From Sphaerolaimus hirsutus (lineage: Eukaryota > Nematoda > Chromadorea > Monhysterida > Sphaerolaimidae), in assembly GCA_964036195.1 (NCBI GenBank), contig CAXIWS010000275.1, positions 98,260-162,259 on the forward strand: a DNA stretch of 64,000 bases, read 5' to 3'. Shown here in pieces: positions 9,783 to 20,120 of the stretch (position 1 is the stretch's first letter; every line of letters starts with the position of its first letter). The notes beneath the pieces are model-generated. The model made no database searches. It was not told the origin of the DNA and worked only from the letters and a program-made list of their open reading frames with translations. The translations under genes and the position numbers were made by a program.

Positions 9783-9997
9783 TTCTCGCCCAGCTTTCCG
9801 TTGCCGCGCGCGCTTTCATGCTTGATTTTGCTTTTCCAACGCAGCGTGCCAAACTTGTTCTATATTGTCCCCTTGTAAGCTTGCTGGCCCTCTCGATCTC
9901 AATTCCCTTTGGGGTGATTCGTTATCAGTGAAGCCGTTTTTTGTAGAGGCGTTGATCAGGTGCCCCCAACAGAAAACTTAATGACTTGCTTAGGAAA

Positions 9998-10015
9998 CCA
10001 CTCGCTACGCTACCA
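9998..10015 (-). promoter_or_regulatory. Candidate primer binding site
   Basis: Two bases inside the LTR edge, the minus strand reads TGGTAGCG then TAGCGAGTGG. The first seven bases match the complement of initiator tRNA-Met 3' ends (CTACCA), a primer used by many Ty3/gypsy elements. The following bases match less well. Identical in copy B. Confidence 0.5.
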
Positions 10016-10017
10016 GT

Positions 10018-11665
10018 TGTCAGATATTTTACGTTTTTACAAATTTTACTAGTTTCCGTTTTTTACCACAAAATACGCCACTTGTCGAACCGCTGCGGCG
10101 GAAAATTGGTGTTTCCGGTCCCTTTGCGCTAAATGCGTGCATAATTAAATAAATGGTTGTTTTTATGGTACGGGGATTTTACACGCAATTCAGGAACAGC
10201 ACCAGTACCCCTTGGGGTCCTGGCAAGTTCCCGAGGATGGACATGGCAACTTACCAATCCCTTTCGTAATTGCAGCCGGCGTTTTACTTCAATTAGTCGT
10301 TAATAAAATCGAAATTAAGCAATTAATAAAATCAAATTAAAATGCAAAGCAGTTAGTAATGCTTCTGGGGGACCAAGTTGATTTTCACGGGAATTTTATT
10401 TAGCGATTTAGTCAGAGTCAATTTCACAATAGCACAAGTGAGTCATAAAACCTCTAGTGGGTGTAAAAAATGCAAAATCAGCGCGTTTTATAATCACCAA
10501 AAATCTACCATATCATAACTGAATACTAATTTCAAGACACAACAAATTGACAGTAATTAAAAATTATAAGGCAAAGCATTGATCACTGGAAACGAACAGT
10601 ATAACATATAAGGCACAAGAAAAATAGGTAAGTGCTGGGAAGATGACAAAATGCAAAAATAAAATGAACTAATTAATGAAACGTAAATGTAATTAATCTA
10701 ACGTAATTAAATATAAAAATATCTCAGTGGTGAGTGTCATAAACTGGGCTTTTATTCAGCAGTTACGGTACAATTCAGAACAGGTGGTGTGACACTATGT
10801 AATCACCTCACGTCGCTTTAGGTATAATATTTTATAGCACGCCCGACCAAGGCCACTGGAAGAACGCTCATTGCGGGGGTTTTATTCAAGGTTGTTTCAT
10901 TGCCGGGTAAGGGGTGGGAACTTCGGGCATGAGCACACGCTACAAAGACACTAGCACTTTTGAGTTCACCAATCACCCTAGGTGATGGGAATAATTAATT
11001 GGCACAGCTGTGCTCTTCACTTCATGATGTGCTCTGCATGTGTCTTGTTGGCGCATGTTGGTTGTAATTGATTTTTGCCGCTTTCCCGCCCATTATTTAA
11101 TCCTAAGTAAAAATGCACCTGGTCGGGGAAATTTCCGAATGTTATCTGTCGGGGCGCTACAGAGTGTTTAACAAAGTGCACACCTTTAACTTAGCAAGAA
11201 ATTTCAAGGCCTTTCTAGCCCATTTTCAGACACTACACCTTTTTGAACAAATATGTAAACTAATCAAAAAATGGAAATTTGGAATAATCTGTCTAAAAGT
11301 ACATTCGACAAAAATGGAAATAATCACTTCAGATCTACTTTACTAAAATGCGTGTAGAACAAATTTAATTAAGCAGAAGAAAATTCAAAACAATTAAAAA
11401 ATACATGGGGATAATAACGTAATTAACGGAAAGAATTACTAATTAATTTCATGGCTGCAGTAGTTTCCATTCGGGCGTACTGTCCTGGGGCTGCAGCCTC
11501 ATTGGCGAATTGCAGTGCACAGCGAACCTCGCATTCACTGTGACTTCCCTGTGCACCGCGGGTCTTCATTCGGTCACACATGGTTGTTTTTGAGTCGTCG
11601 GAGTGCCTGCACAAAGTTATCGTTACATTTTTACGCATGACTGACTAGCCATATTTCCACCTACA
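10018..11665 (-). repeat. LTR of copy A (1648 bp)
   Basis: The ends were set from three observations. Similarity to the separate fragment at 32945 begins exactly at TGTCAG. A primer-like site lies two bases outside. The right end CCTACA is the point where copy B's internal sequence begins. Ends are therefore TGT...ACA, as expected for Metaviridae. About ten differences from LTR B were seen by eye, so the copies separated recently. A 77-codon plus-strand ORF inside (11113-11346) is antisense and probably chance. Confidence 0.85.
10751..10836 (-). promoter_or_regulatory. LTR TATA box and poly(A) signal
   Basis: On the minus strand TATAAAA is at 10830-10836 and AATAAA at 10751-10756, about 75 bases downstream. 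That is the order expected for U3 promoter, start site, R and poly(A) signal in an LTR. The same pair is in LTR B, 5004 bases to the right. Confidence 0.5.
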
Positions 11666-12150
11666 TACCGGTCTATTTGGTTGCTAGATCCAGTGCGCAG
11701 GCGGCAGCGCAGCCGGCGTGGCATACATAAAAGGGTCCAGGCTGATGTTCATGAGCATGTCCAGCGGCACCTCAGTCAGTGTGTCAGAGTGATCATCTGC
11801 AGGGCAATTAGGCCACAGCGTGCAATCAGTCTCTCATAAATCATGCATTCTGATCCTGCGTAAAAAGGCCAGCCAGGTGGTTCGAAACAGATATCCTCTT
11901 TTGGTTCACATGTACGCCCATGGTTTAATCCAGAATTCGCGCTCCTGTGCAAGCACATACATTCCAGCTGTCCGCTCTGGTTCCTCATTTGGCTCTGGGA
12001 CCAGCTCGTCTGGTTCTTCTGACTCTAATTCCAAGCCTTGCATCACAGGGATTAATTTATTAACGGGACATATCATCATGCATCGATCATCTTTGCGTAC
12101 TCTCATACTCGCTCCAGTACCACCGGTCACTTGCGTGGGGTTCAGCGACT
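11666..12150 (-). pseudogene. ORF2 of copy B with a premature stop
   Basis: This is the counterpart of 6818-7135. A CGA arginine codon in copy A (near 6890) is TGA in copy B (near 11905), a typical CpG transition, and it removes the last 28 or so codons. The remaining ORF2 reads in the same -1 frame relative to gag as in copy A. The left end of this region is the breakpoint of the duplication. Confidence 0.7.
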
Positions 12151-14448
12151 CTACAGGGGGGGGGGTTTGTTTACCTGTTGCATCAGTTGCATGTAAGTTT
12201 GCATGCACCCATCCGGTCCCATAGCCATCCAGCCCTGCGACGTTTGATATGCCATCATCTGTGGTTGCATGGGCATGTTGTCGGCCCTTTGAATCGTCTG
12301 TGCTGGCTGTGCAGGCATTGGCTGCGTTGGTTGCCACTGTGGGTAGGCATATTGCATGGGCATCATACCTGGTTGCACTGCTTGGGCTTGATCATTCCTC
12401 TGATAACCACGTTGTCCTCCGCCGCGCCCACGTCCATTTCCTCTGAACGCTCCGCCGCCACGGCTCCTTCTGACATACTGTTCCCTTTGCTCAGGAGTGA
12501 GTTTAGGACATTTGTACCTAATATGCTCTTCAGAACCACATTCCCAGCACCCTTTGTCAAATTTGCGCGGGGGCAATTTAGGGGGGTCCCTATTTAATCC
12601 CAAAAGTTTACCTTCCAGCGCGCCCAATTGTGCCAGTTTCTTTGCTATCTCTTGATGCACAGAGTCAAATTTGGCAACATGTTCAGTCATCTTCTGTTCC
12701 ATTGTTTCTAGCGTCTTATCGGCCTGAGATGGTAATCCAGCCATTGTGGGCATGTTAAGTGCCATCAACCTGTCCATTACCTTGTCAGTAGCGTTGGCAA
12801 CCACATCCTGTTTGGACTTCTCACCATTATTCTGGCTCTGTTCCGCTTCCAAGAAGCTCTCCTGCGCACATGTGTTGTCAACCATCTCTTTCCATGTGAT
12901 CGACGCCGTAACTTGTACATTGCGTCGAATTCCATTCCTCAATCCCCCATGGAATTGTATCATGCATGTGTCGCCACGTTTTTCATGCCCCATGCCTGGA
13001 TAGGCGCGCTTTATTGATTTTTCCAAATGTACCGCCCATTCCAGCACTGACTCATTTGGGCCCTGTCGCGTCTCAAAAATCTCCCTCTGTGCATGATGCT
13101 GATCATTTGGATTTTCATAGAATCTCTCCAATGCCAGCATCATGTCCTTGTAATTTAACACACGTAATTCCCTGTATCGGGTGTTGAAAATAGCCCTTGC
13201 ACTGCCTTTCAAAAATGATTTTACCAGCGGTTTTCGCTCCTGTAATTTTATGCGCAGCGCATCACATACCGTATCCCAGCTCCGTCTCCATTCCCTGAAA
13301 ACCTCATTGGGTTTGCCACGATAGTAACCACATTGTTGCGCCAAAGCTGTAATGACTGCCACATTGCTTTGTTCTAGTTGCCAATTTTGCCCCGGGTCCG
13401 TAGGCATTCCCACCTCTGTTACGGCCGATGAGCTCCTTGAAGACGCCGGTGAGGGGGATCGGGCGCGCCGCTGCGTAACAACTCTTACCTGATTCGTTCC
13501 GGCTGCCGAGGGTGGTGCAGCAGCTACCGCCGATGATTGCAAGGGCGCCGCTTGACCATTGGTCAGTATTATAGCCTGTTGACCACTAGCCAGTGAATTC
13601 CCTCCCAGAGTCGCATTTTGCAAGGCCTGATTGTGCTGTTGATATGCTGCCTCCAAATCGGCTATGTCATCACTATGTAGGCTATGATGTGCTTCAAACT
13701 CCTGTAGATAATGTTCTACCCTTGGTACTTCGGCCACTGGGTCACTTCCCCACAAGTTCATAGCAATTTTGATTAGTGCCACCATACACAGATCCCCTAC
13801 TTCACCATCTTGTGAAAATGCACCAACCGGTCTCGCCTTGCTCATCATGTTTGCCCATTTCTTTGCCGCTTCACATGCCTTTTTGGGCATCCATTGTGCG
13901 CAGCTCGGCGTCCCTTGCACCGGGTCGAGATCCATTATAGTAGCTTGATAGATTATCTGCGGTTCTGCGACATTTGCATATCTATCGGCCAACACCGGAT
14001 CCGTCATCTGGTTCGCTCCGTTGTTTGCCATTCTGACTTTGGGACTGGTAATAATTATCATGGGGGGATTACTCAAAGTTTCAGCCCTAATTAACTGGCG
14101 TCTCGCCCTTGCAGTTGCGCTCTGCGACCACGACTGGTCACTGGATAAGTTTCGGCTACTGTTGCCTGACACATCCCTAGGCGTCGAAGTGCTCTTCGGT
14201 GGGCTTAACTGCAGCACTGGGGAATTGTCTCCACTCTGCGCCGCTGTCTCAAGTAGCTCCGCTACGGTATTTTCAATTAAGGGAAACTGATCTGCAGTAG
14301 CTTCAAGCTCAGCTGCAATCACAGGGTAATCACGTTGGATTAACGGCTGCCCTAGAGGCTCGCTGTCACCAACGTATCCGTCTGAACCGACTTCAGAACC
14401 TGATTGCACTCCAGGCGATATGGATGAGCTGCCCGCGCTCCACCCCAA
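12151..14448 (-). CDS. gag: Gag of copy B
   Basis: This 765-codon open frame is nearly identical to the gag at 7135-9405, with the same capsid-like region, CCHC knuckle and RGG stretch. It ends PPPL then TAG because its C run is ten bases plus a T. The apparently longer N-terminus only reflects a TTG chosen as start. In both copies the frame is bounded upstream by TGA, and the first in-frame ATG is far inside. A few missense differences exist (for example Cys for Arg in the NTCAQ stretch), none in the zinc knuckle. Confidence 0.9.
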   Translation of the reverse strand: MGWSAGSSSISPGVQSGSEVGSDGYVGDSEPLGQPLIQRDYPVIAAELEATADQFPLIENTVAELLETAAQSGDNSPVLQLSPPKSTSTPRDVSGNSSRNLSSDQSWSQSATARARRQLIRAETLSNPPMIIITSPKVRMANNGANQMTDPVLADRYANVAEPQIIYQATIMDLDPVQGTPSCAQWMPKKACEAAKKWANMMSKARPVGAFSQDGEVGDLCMVALIKIAMNLWGSDPVAEVPRVEHYLQEFEAHHSLHSDDIADLEAAYQQHNQALQNATLGGNSLASGQQAIILTNGQAAPLQSSAVAAAPPSAAGTNQVRVVTQRRARSPSPASSRSSSAVTEVGMPTDPGQNWQLEQSNVAVITALAQQCGYYRGKPNEVFREWRRSWDTVCDALRIKLQERKPLVKSFLKGSARAIFNTRYRELRVLNYKDMMLALERFYENPNDQHHAQREIFETRQGPNESVLEWAVHLEKSIKRAYPGMGHEKRGDTCMIQFHGGLRNGIRRNVQVTASITWKEMVDNTCAQESFLEAEQSQNNGEKSKQDVVANATDKVMDRLMALNMPTMAGLPSQADKTLETMEQKMTEHVAKFDSVHQEIAKKLAQLGALEGKLLGLNRDPPKLPPRKFDKGCWECGSEEHIRYKCPKLTPEQREQYVRRSRGGGAFRGNGRGRGGGQRGYQRNDQAQAVQPGMMPMQYAYPQWQPTQPMPAQPAQTIQRADNMPMQPQMMAYQTSQGWMAMGPDGCMQTYMQLMQQVNKPPPL

Positions 14449-14546
14449 TGTCCTTCAAAGCTTTGACCACTTACCTGTCTTTCCTGCTTCCTTTCCTGCA
14501 GCTCATCTGCTTGTCCCAGGCGCTTCTTCTGCTTCTGCGCTGGACG

Positions 14547-14786
14547 TTAGCTGCTGCGCCGCTGCTGGTACAGCCGGCGTCTTCCACTGACTAAAACTGT
14601 CTGGCGTGGGCCTTCGCCTCCAACCGTTGATAACCTGATTACCGGTGTATCCTTCGCTGTCTGCCCAGACCAGCGTTGACTTTCACTCTCCTCTAGTGCT
14701 TCCGGCGCGTCTGTTTCAGGGTTAACCAAATCGTTCGACTCACTGTCTTCTACTTGACCCTCAGCTGCAGCGGGTTGTGCATCCAC
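14547..14786 (-). CDS. Small acidic upstream ORF, copy B
   Basis: This is the second copy of the 79-codon leader ORF. It differs from copy A at one residue and has the same spacing to the candidate splice donor and to gag. Its status is as uncertain as in copy A. Confidence 0.4.
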   Translation of the reverse strand: MDAQPAAAEGQVEDSESNDLVNPETDAPEALEESESQRWSGQTAKDTPVIRLSTVGGEGPRQTVLVSGRRRLYQQRRSS

Positions 14787-15021
14787 TTCTCGCCCAGCTT
14801 TCCGTTGCCGCGCGCGCTTTCATGCTTGATTTTGCTTTTCCAACGCAGCGTGCCAAACTTGTTCTATATTGTCCCCTTGTAAGCTTGCTGGCCCTCTCGA
14901 TCTCAATTCCCTTTGGGGTGATTCGTTATCAGTGAAGCCGTTTTTTGTAGAGGCGTTGATCAGGTGCCCCCAACAGAAAACTTAATGACTTGCTTAGGAA
15001 ACCACTCGCTACGCTACCAGT

Positions 15022-16669
15022 TGTCAGATATTTTACGTTTTTACAAATTTTACTAGTTTCCGTTTTTTACCACAAAATACGCCACTTGTCGAACCGCTGC
15101 GGCGGAAAATTGGTGTTTCCGGTCCCTTTGCGCTAAATGCGTGCATAATTAAATAAATGGTTGTTTTTATGGTACGGGGATTTTACACGCAATTCAGGAA
15201 CAGCACCAGTACCCCTTGGGGTCCTGGCAAGTTCCCGAGGATGGACACGACAACTTACCAATCCCTTTCATAATTGCAGCCGGCGTTTTACTTCAATTAG
15301 TCGTTAATAAAATCGAAATTAAGCAATTAATCAAATCAAATTAAAATGCAAAGCAGTTAGTAATGCTTCTGGGGGACCAAGTTGATTTTCACGGGAATTT
15401 TATTTAGCGATTTAGTCAGAGTCAATTTCACAATAGCACAAGTGAGTCATAAAACCTCTAGTGGGTGTAAAAAATGCAAAATCAGCGCGTTTTATAATCA
15501 CCAAAAATCTACCATATCATAACTGAATACTAATTTCAAGACACAACAAATTGACAGTAATTAAAAATTATAAGGCAAAGCATTGATCACTGGAAACGAA
15601 CAGTATAACATATAAGGCACAAGAAAAATAGGTAAGTGCTGGGAAGATGACAAAATGCAAAAATAAAATGAACTAATTAATGAAACGTAAATGTAATTAA
15701 TCTAACGTAATTAAATATAAAAATATCTCAGTGGTGAGTGTCATAAACTGGGCTTTTATTCAGCAGTTACGGTACAATTCAGAACAGGTGGTGTGACACT
15801 ATGTAATCACCTCACGTCGCTTTAGGTATAATATTTTATAGCACGCCCGACCAAGGCCACTGGAAGAACGCTCATTGCGGGGGTTTTATTCAAGGTTGTT
15901 TCATTGCCGGGTAAGGGGTGGGAACTTCGGGCATGAGCACACGCTACAAAGACACTAGCACTTTTGAGTTCACCAATCACCCTAGGTGATGGGAATAATT
16001 AATTGGCACAGCTGTGCTCTTCACTTCATGATGTGCTCTGCATGTGTCTTGTTGGCGCATGTTGGTTGTAATTGATTTTTGCCGCTTTCCCGCCCATTAT
16101 TTAATCCTAAGTAAAAATGCACCTGGTCGGGGAAATTTCCGAATGTTATCTGTCGGGGCGCTACAGAGTGTTTAACAAAGTGCACACCTTTAACTTAGCA
16201 AGAAATTTCAAGGCCTTTCTAGCCCATTTTCAGACACTACACCTTTTTGAACAAATATGTAAACTAATCAAAAAATGGAAATTTGGAATAATCTGTCTAA
16301 AAGTACATTCGACAAAAATGGAAATAATCACTTCAGATCTACTTTACTAAAATGCGTGTAGAACAAATTTAATTAAGCAGAAGAAAATTCAAAACAATTA
16401 AAAAATACATGGGGATAATAACGTAATTAACGGAAAGAATTACTAATTAATTTCATGGCCGCAGTAGTTTCCATTTGGGCGTACTGTCCTGGGGCTGCAG
16501 CCTCATTGGCGAATTGCAGTGCACAGCGAACCTCGCATTCACTGTGACTTCCCTGTGCACCGCGGGTCTTCATTCGGTCACACATGGTTGTTTTTGAGTT
16601 GTCGGAGTGCCTGCACAAAGTTATCGTTACATTTTTACGCATGACTGACTAGCCATATTTTTACCTACA
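15022..16669 (-). repeat. LTR of copy B (1648 bp)
   Basis: Same length and ends as LTR A, with the primer-like site at 15002-15019. Its right edge (CCTACA then TTATTATTTC) is the outer boundary of the whole retroelement cluster. The neighbouring sequence is unrelated. Confidence 0.85.
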
Positions 16670-16908
16670 TTATTATTTCGTCAGAAACATCGAAAATTTT
16701 GGAGCTATTCACATAAACAGATTATGGTAGTGGTGATTGAATACAAAGGTTGCTAAGTATTATTTCTCTCTTATTAACACTGTTCCCTGGCCTTTGTGTT
16801 TGCCACAGGTGTCATGTGTGGGCTCATGTACACACAGCCCTCCCCCCCCCTCACCGGCCCTGCGCACACATGCCTGACGCGCACATATGACCGGCACGCA
16901 CATAGCAC
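16670..16908. other. Flank of the retroelement, unassigned
   Basis: Unique-looking sequence with a short C-rich run. No gene or repeat recognised. Confidence 0.3.
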
Positions 16909-17110
16909 CTGGTGGCAATCCCAAGCCCTGTAAAGTGTAATGTAAAGTGTCAAACGTAGGTAAAGTCAAATGCAAAGTAAACTGTCAATTGTCATGCAAA
17001 GTTCACTAATAAAATCGTTTCTTTTTTGTTTTGATTGACACTTTACTTTGCATTTGACTTTACATTTGACACTTTACTTAACACTTTACAGGGCTTGGGA
17101 CTGCCCCCAG
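16909..17110. repeat. Foldback MITE, CTGG...CCAG ends, AAAGTGTCAA units
   Basis: The ends read CTGGTGGCAATCCCAAGCCC and, inverted, CTGGGGGCAGTCCCAAGCCC. The arms are runs of TAAAGTGTCAAATG-like units. Relatives lie at 19735-19914, 27785-27982 and 32638-32821, with looser ones near 17900-18065, 34360-34790 and 36690-37130. I found no convincing target duplication. Confidence 0.75.
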
Positions 17111-17117
17111 TTATGTG

Positions 17118-18431
17118 TAACGGTGGTAAACCCTCCAAAAAAAAGTTTTTTTTCCCAAATGAATTTTCGAATTTTCGAATATTTCCTGAAATCAATTTTC
17201 GAATTTTGTATTCAATTTTCGAATGTTTGAATTTTCAAATATTTTTTGGCAATTTTCGAAATTTTTTGGACATTTTTTGGATTTTTCAAATAATTTTCGA
17301 ATTTTTTTGGAAAAATATTGAATCTGAAGCTTTAAACACAGAATTTGAACTGTTTTGGAAGTGGCTATACTCGGCAGACGTGCAAATCTACAAATAGATA
17401 TGATTTATATCTTTGGCTGGCAGACAGCCTACTGAAAACTTGTGAACTGATTCACCACTGCACTCCATTTCATCCTGACTCCGAACCAGTTCAGTCAGCC
17501 ATAAGTTCACTGCGGACTGCGGTTATGATGTCATGATGGAGTGTTACCTCCAGAAAAATGTAGGGTGTAATTTTGCCCGAGTATAGCATACTGAGCGTAC
17601 TCAGTCCATACAGTGCTAACTGCACGAAATATGGGTACTTCTCAAACCAATACTCAAAACCACTCTTATACTCCATCAACATTACACCTACAATGAAATC
17701 TACCATAACCCATCTGAATAAAAGAACAAACAAAAAAATTTTCAACATATTTATCAAAGCAATTTGATTAATATGATGAAAAATTTTTATGTTTGTTCTT
17801 TTATTCAGATGGGATATGGTAGGTTTCATTATAAAGTGTAATGTCGCTGGAGTATATCTTTGATCACATCTCTTTTACTTATAAATATGTGCAGTTCTTA
17901 TGTGCAGTCCCAGACACCTGTAAAATGCTCTGTGAAATGACAAATGTTATGCAAAGTGTCTAAAGTCATGGAAATGCTGTGGAAAATGGCAAATATGTTT
18001 GCCATTTTTCCAGGGCATTTTCATAACTTTTGACACTTTGCATGACATTTCACATTTTACAGGGCAGTTTACATTTCAACGTTTTTGGACCTTTTTTCTG
18101 TTTTGTTTCGCTTTTTCATAAGCACCGCGTATCAATTTTCGTTGTATTTAGTACGTTGAACTTAAGAGTGCCTTGAATTGCCTGAAAAATTCGATAAGTA
18201 TTTTCGAATTTTCAAATTTTCGAATTTTTGAATTTTTTGAAAAATAAAACGATTTTTCAGTGTTTTTTCTATATGTGAAATTTTTAGAATTTTGGATATA
18301 TGTTTATGTTATATATGTTATATGTTTTTAGAATTTATCATGTTTTTCACAGCTCTGATTTACAATTTCACATAGTGGCAAATTTATAGTAAAACTTGAA
18401 AATACAATTGGAATTGATAAATACATTACAG
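17118..18431. repeat. TTCGAA-rich element, plus foldbacks; no gene
   Basis: 17140-17310 and 18190-18250 are arrays of TTCGAATTTT units. The interior resembles 21230-21975, so both belong to one family. Its ends may be TAACGGTGG (17118) and CCATCGTTA (at 21975 in the other copy), which recall hAT ends, but no target duplication was found. 17880-18065 is a degenerate AAAGTG-type foldback. Confidence 0.5.
17667..17856. repeat. Foldback element with TATACTCC ends
   Basis: The arms match each other for about 70 bases, through ACCATAACCCATCTG and AAAGAACAAAC. The ends are TATACTCC and GGAGTATA, the same as the MITEs at 18432, 35890 and 39881. Part of one arm recurs at 37500-37520. Confidence 0.7.
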
Positions 18432-18669
18432 TATACTCTGGTTACTTTACACCCTGCACGCATGGTTCCCGCTGGAAGTGCGCCAATGATGGTGAACGCG
18501 TGCGAGTTTTATAAATTGATTGTTGGAGTAATGTTATTCATTAACATATTCACATCGATGAATTTGTTTCATTTTTTTACGGAAATTGCACGATTTGATA
18601 ATCATTGGCACGCTTCCAACACGAGACGTAAATCAGTGCGAGGGCAGAGTATCATGTACGCCGAGTATA
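18432..18669. repeat. MITE, TATACTC ends (copy 1)
   Basis: About 240 bp. It starts TATACTCTGGTTACTTTACA and ends CCGAGTATA. It aligns with 35890-36139 (same strand) and 39881-40128 (opposite strand). Confidence 0.75.
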
Positions 18670-18778
18670 CCAGATTCAGAGATGTTTTTCAAAATCAATA
18701 TATAGTAAATTACCATCATCAACAAATTTTCAAATATCAATGTATTTATTTATGTATCTGTATTTTTAAAAAAATGGT

Positions 18779-18999
18779 TATGGTTGGCGCTTTTTTGGCG
18801 CCATTTAAATAGCTGGCGCCAGGCGCCAATAGCGCCACCAGAAACTAGCGCCAAGCGCCAAAAGCGACATGGCGTTTTCTCAGACCGCAGCGCCAAGCGC
18901 CATTGGCGCCAGAGCGTTTTAGCGTAATGCGCCAAAAGCGCCATGGCGCTTTTTGCTTTGGCGCTAGCGCCAGGCGCCAGCGCCATGGCGCTTTTCCTT
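18779..18999. repeat. GGCGCC hexamer array
   Basis: Array of GGCGCC/AGCGCCA units ending GGCGCTTTTCC then TTCACTCC, a degenerate form of the TTCCATCACTA end seen at 51416. It abuts the short last exon at 19034. The two apparent ORFs here are products of the array. Confidence 0.7.
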
Positions 19000-19033
19000 C
19001 ACTCCAACAGATACATTTGATGTCAGCCACAAT

Positions 19034-19103
19034 TTACAGCCATCTATCCACTCTCAAAATTCGGCTTTTTAGCAGTGCATTTAGCGTATTCCCATTTTCC
19101 AGT
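19034..19103 (-). pseudogene. Short last exon of repeated gene family (gene 1)
   Basis: It matches 35329-35407 on the other strand. There the acceptor is TTTCAG; here it reads TTTCAC, so splicing may be lost. Read in the phase required by the preceding 59-bp exon, it gives a few codons (YWKMGI-like) then a stop. Another frame runs longer to TAA at 19034. Which is real is unclear. Confidence 0.35.
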
Positions 19104-19164
19104 ATGTGAAAATTCTACATTTCCAAATGTTTTACACCCAATCTGTACCATATCTTTTCCTTAC

Positions 19165-19223
19165 CTTTCCATCGCTACATTGATATATGGATTTGTCCTG
19201 TCCATAAAATTCTTTGCTCCAAG
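19165..19223 (-). CDS. 59-bp exon of repeated gene family (gene 1)
   Basis: It is bounded on the minus strand by CTGCAG| and |GTAAGG. It encodes LGAKNF...NVAME plus two bases. The same exon is at 35218-35276 (59 bp) and 61240-61295 (56 bp, one codon shorter), all with the same boundaries. It enters in phase 0 and leaves in phase 2. The intron upstream has been enlarged from about 63 bp (as at 61296-61358) to 1.8 kb by transposons, one of them a hAT-like element only 33 bases away. Function unknown. Confidence 0.55.
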
Positions 19224-19256
19224 CTGCAGTTCAGGTTTTTGTTCACAACTTTATTT

Positions 19257-20112
19257 CAGAGTTGGAAAAACGTATTTACGTTTACCTGAAATACCCGGTT
19301 ATTCGGGTATTTATACTTACGTTTACGTTTACGTTTTCCAAAAATACCATTACGTTTGTTACGTTTTCCTGACCAAAATACCCGGGTACTAGGGAAAACG
19401 TAAAAAACTTGTGATCGTTCACACGTGCACATGTTCAAATGGGCTGCACCACCTGCAGCCAACAATATTCTTATCTCTTTGCATAAATGTAACATGTATA
19501 CATAGAAACAAAAAGCGTTATATGAAAAAGTGACTGCATGCTTGCACTTACACATGGAATACTGGGTACATAATCATAAATGTGTTCAAATGCTGAACAC
19601 AGAAACCTTTTTGTTTATTTGTGGAGCCTTGCGTTAATAATTTTTTTGTGATGAATTCCGACAACGCCAGTTGCGACAACTGTGAGTAGCACACATTTTG
19701 AAACTGGCAGGGCGAGTGCAACCTCTGGTGCCAGCCAATCCGAGACTCTGTAGGATGCCCTGTACAATGTGAAATTTCATGCAAATGTCAAAACTCATGT
19801 AAAATGCCCAGCAAAATATCAAAGATTTGCCACCTGCCAGAGCATTTTGAATGACTTTAGATACTTTGCATGACATTTGACAGGACATTTTATAGGGTCT
19901 GGGAGTGACGCCAGTCATGACGTGTGAAAATAATGGTATTTTTCAAAACACAATGGCAAATACTGTGTGTAAAATTTTTTTTACGTTTACGTTTTATTTT
20001 ACGTATTCCTTGGTATTTTAAAAATACCTTACGTTTTAGTACTTTTGATTTGAAAAAGGTATTTACGTTTACGTTTACATTTTCCAAAAATACCAGTATT
20101 TGCACAACTCTG
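19257..20112. mobile_element. hAT-like MITE, ACGTTT units, 8-bp TSD ctttattt
   Basis: Ends are CAGAGTTGG and CAACTCTG. CTTTATTT occurs directly at both sides (19249-19256, 20113-20120). Both subterminal regions are arrays of TTTACG/ACGTTT. The family relatives at 25131, 41673 and 63032 use AGCGTA instead. A CTGG-type foldback MITE (19735-19914) sits inside. Confidence 0.9.
19735..19914. repeat. Foldback MITE, CTGG...CCAG ends, nested
   Basis: Starts CTGGTGCCAGCC and ends GACGCCAG, with ATGTCAAA/TTTGACAT-type arms. It belongs to the AAAGTG family and is inserted in the hAT-like element. Confidence 0.65.
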
Positions 20113-20120
20113 CTTTATTT

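Larger units (their letters stand above)
590..11665 (-). mobile_element. Ty3/gypsy LTR retrotransposon, copy A (5' LTR, gag, ORF2, envelope-like, PR, RT, RNase H, IN)
   Basis: The element reads right to left. The 5' LTR is 10018-11665. It is followed by a primer-binding-like site, a small ORF, gag, a poly-C run, ORF2, an envelope-like region, protease, reverse transcriptase, RNase H and integrase. RT before integrase and the CCHC gag place it in Ty3/gypsy (Metaviridae) by established family knowledge. No 3' LTR is visible at the left edge. Frame changes near 6027, 3804-3820, 3304-3344 and 1888-1890 show the coding part is no longer intact, while gag is open. Its first 5 kb is duplicated at 11666-16669. 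Confidence 0.9.
11666..16669 (-). mobile_element. Head-to-tail second copy B of the LTR-gag-ORF2 segment
   Basis: This segment repeats 6651-11665 almost base for base (5004 against 5015 bp). Its left end joins directly to the last base of LTR A, at a point inside the internal region (TACCGGTC). The right end is the LTR edge. It lacks envelope-like, protease, RT and integrase sequence. It could be a tandem duplication, or copy A inserted into an older copy B whose remainder lies left of the window. Confidence 0.9.

Noticed and set aside
11113-11346. 77-codon plus-strand ORF in the LTR, repeated at 16117-16350
   Set aside because: Antisense within an LTR. Its conservation only reflects the recent duplication.
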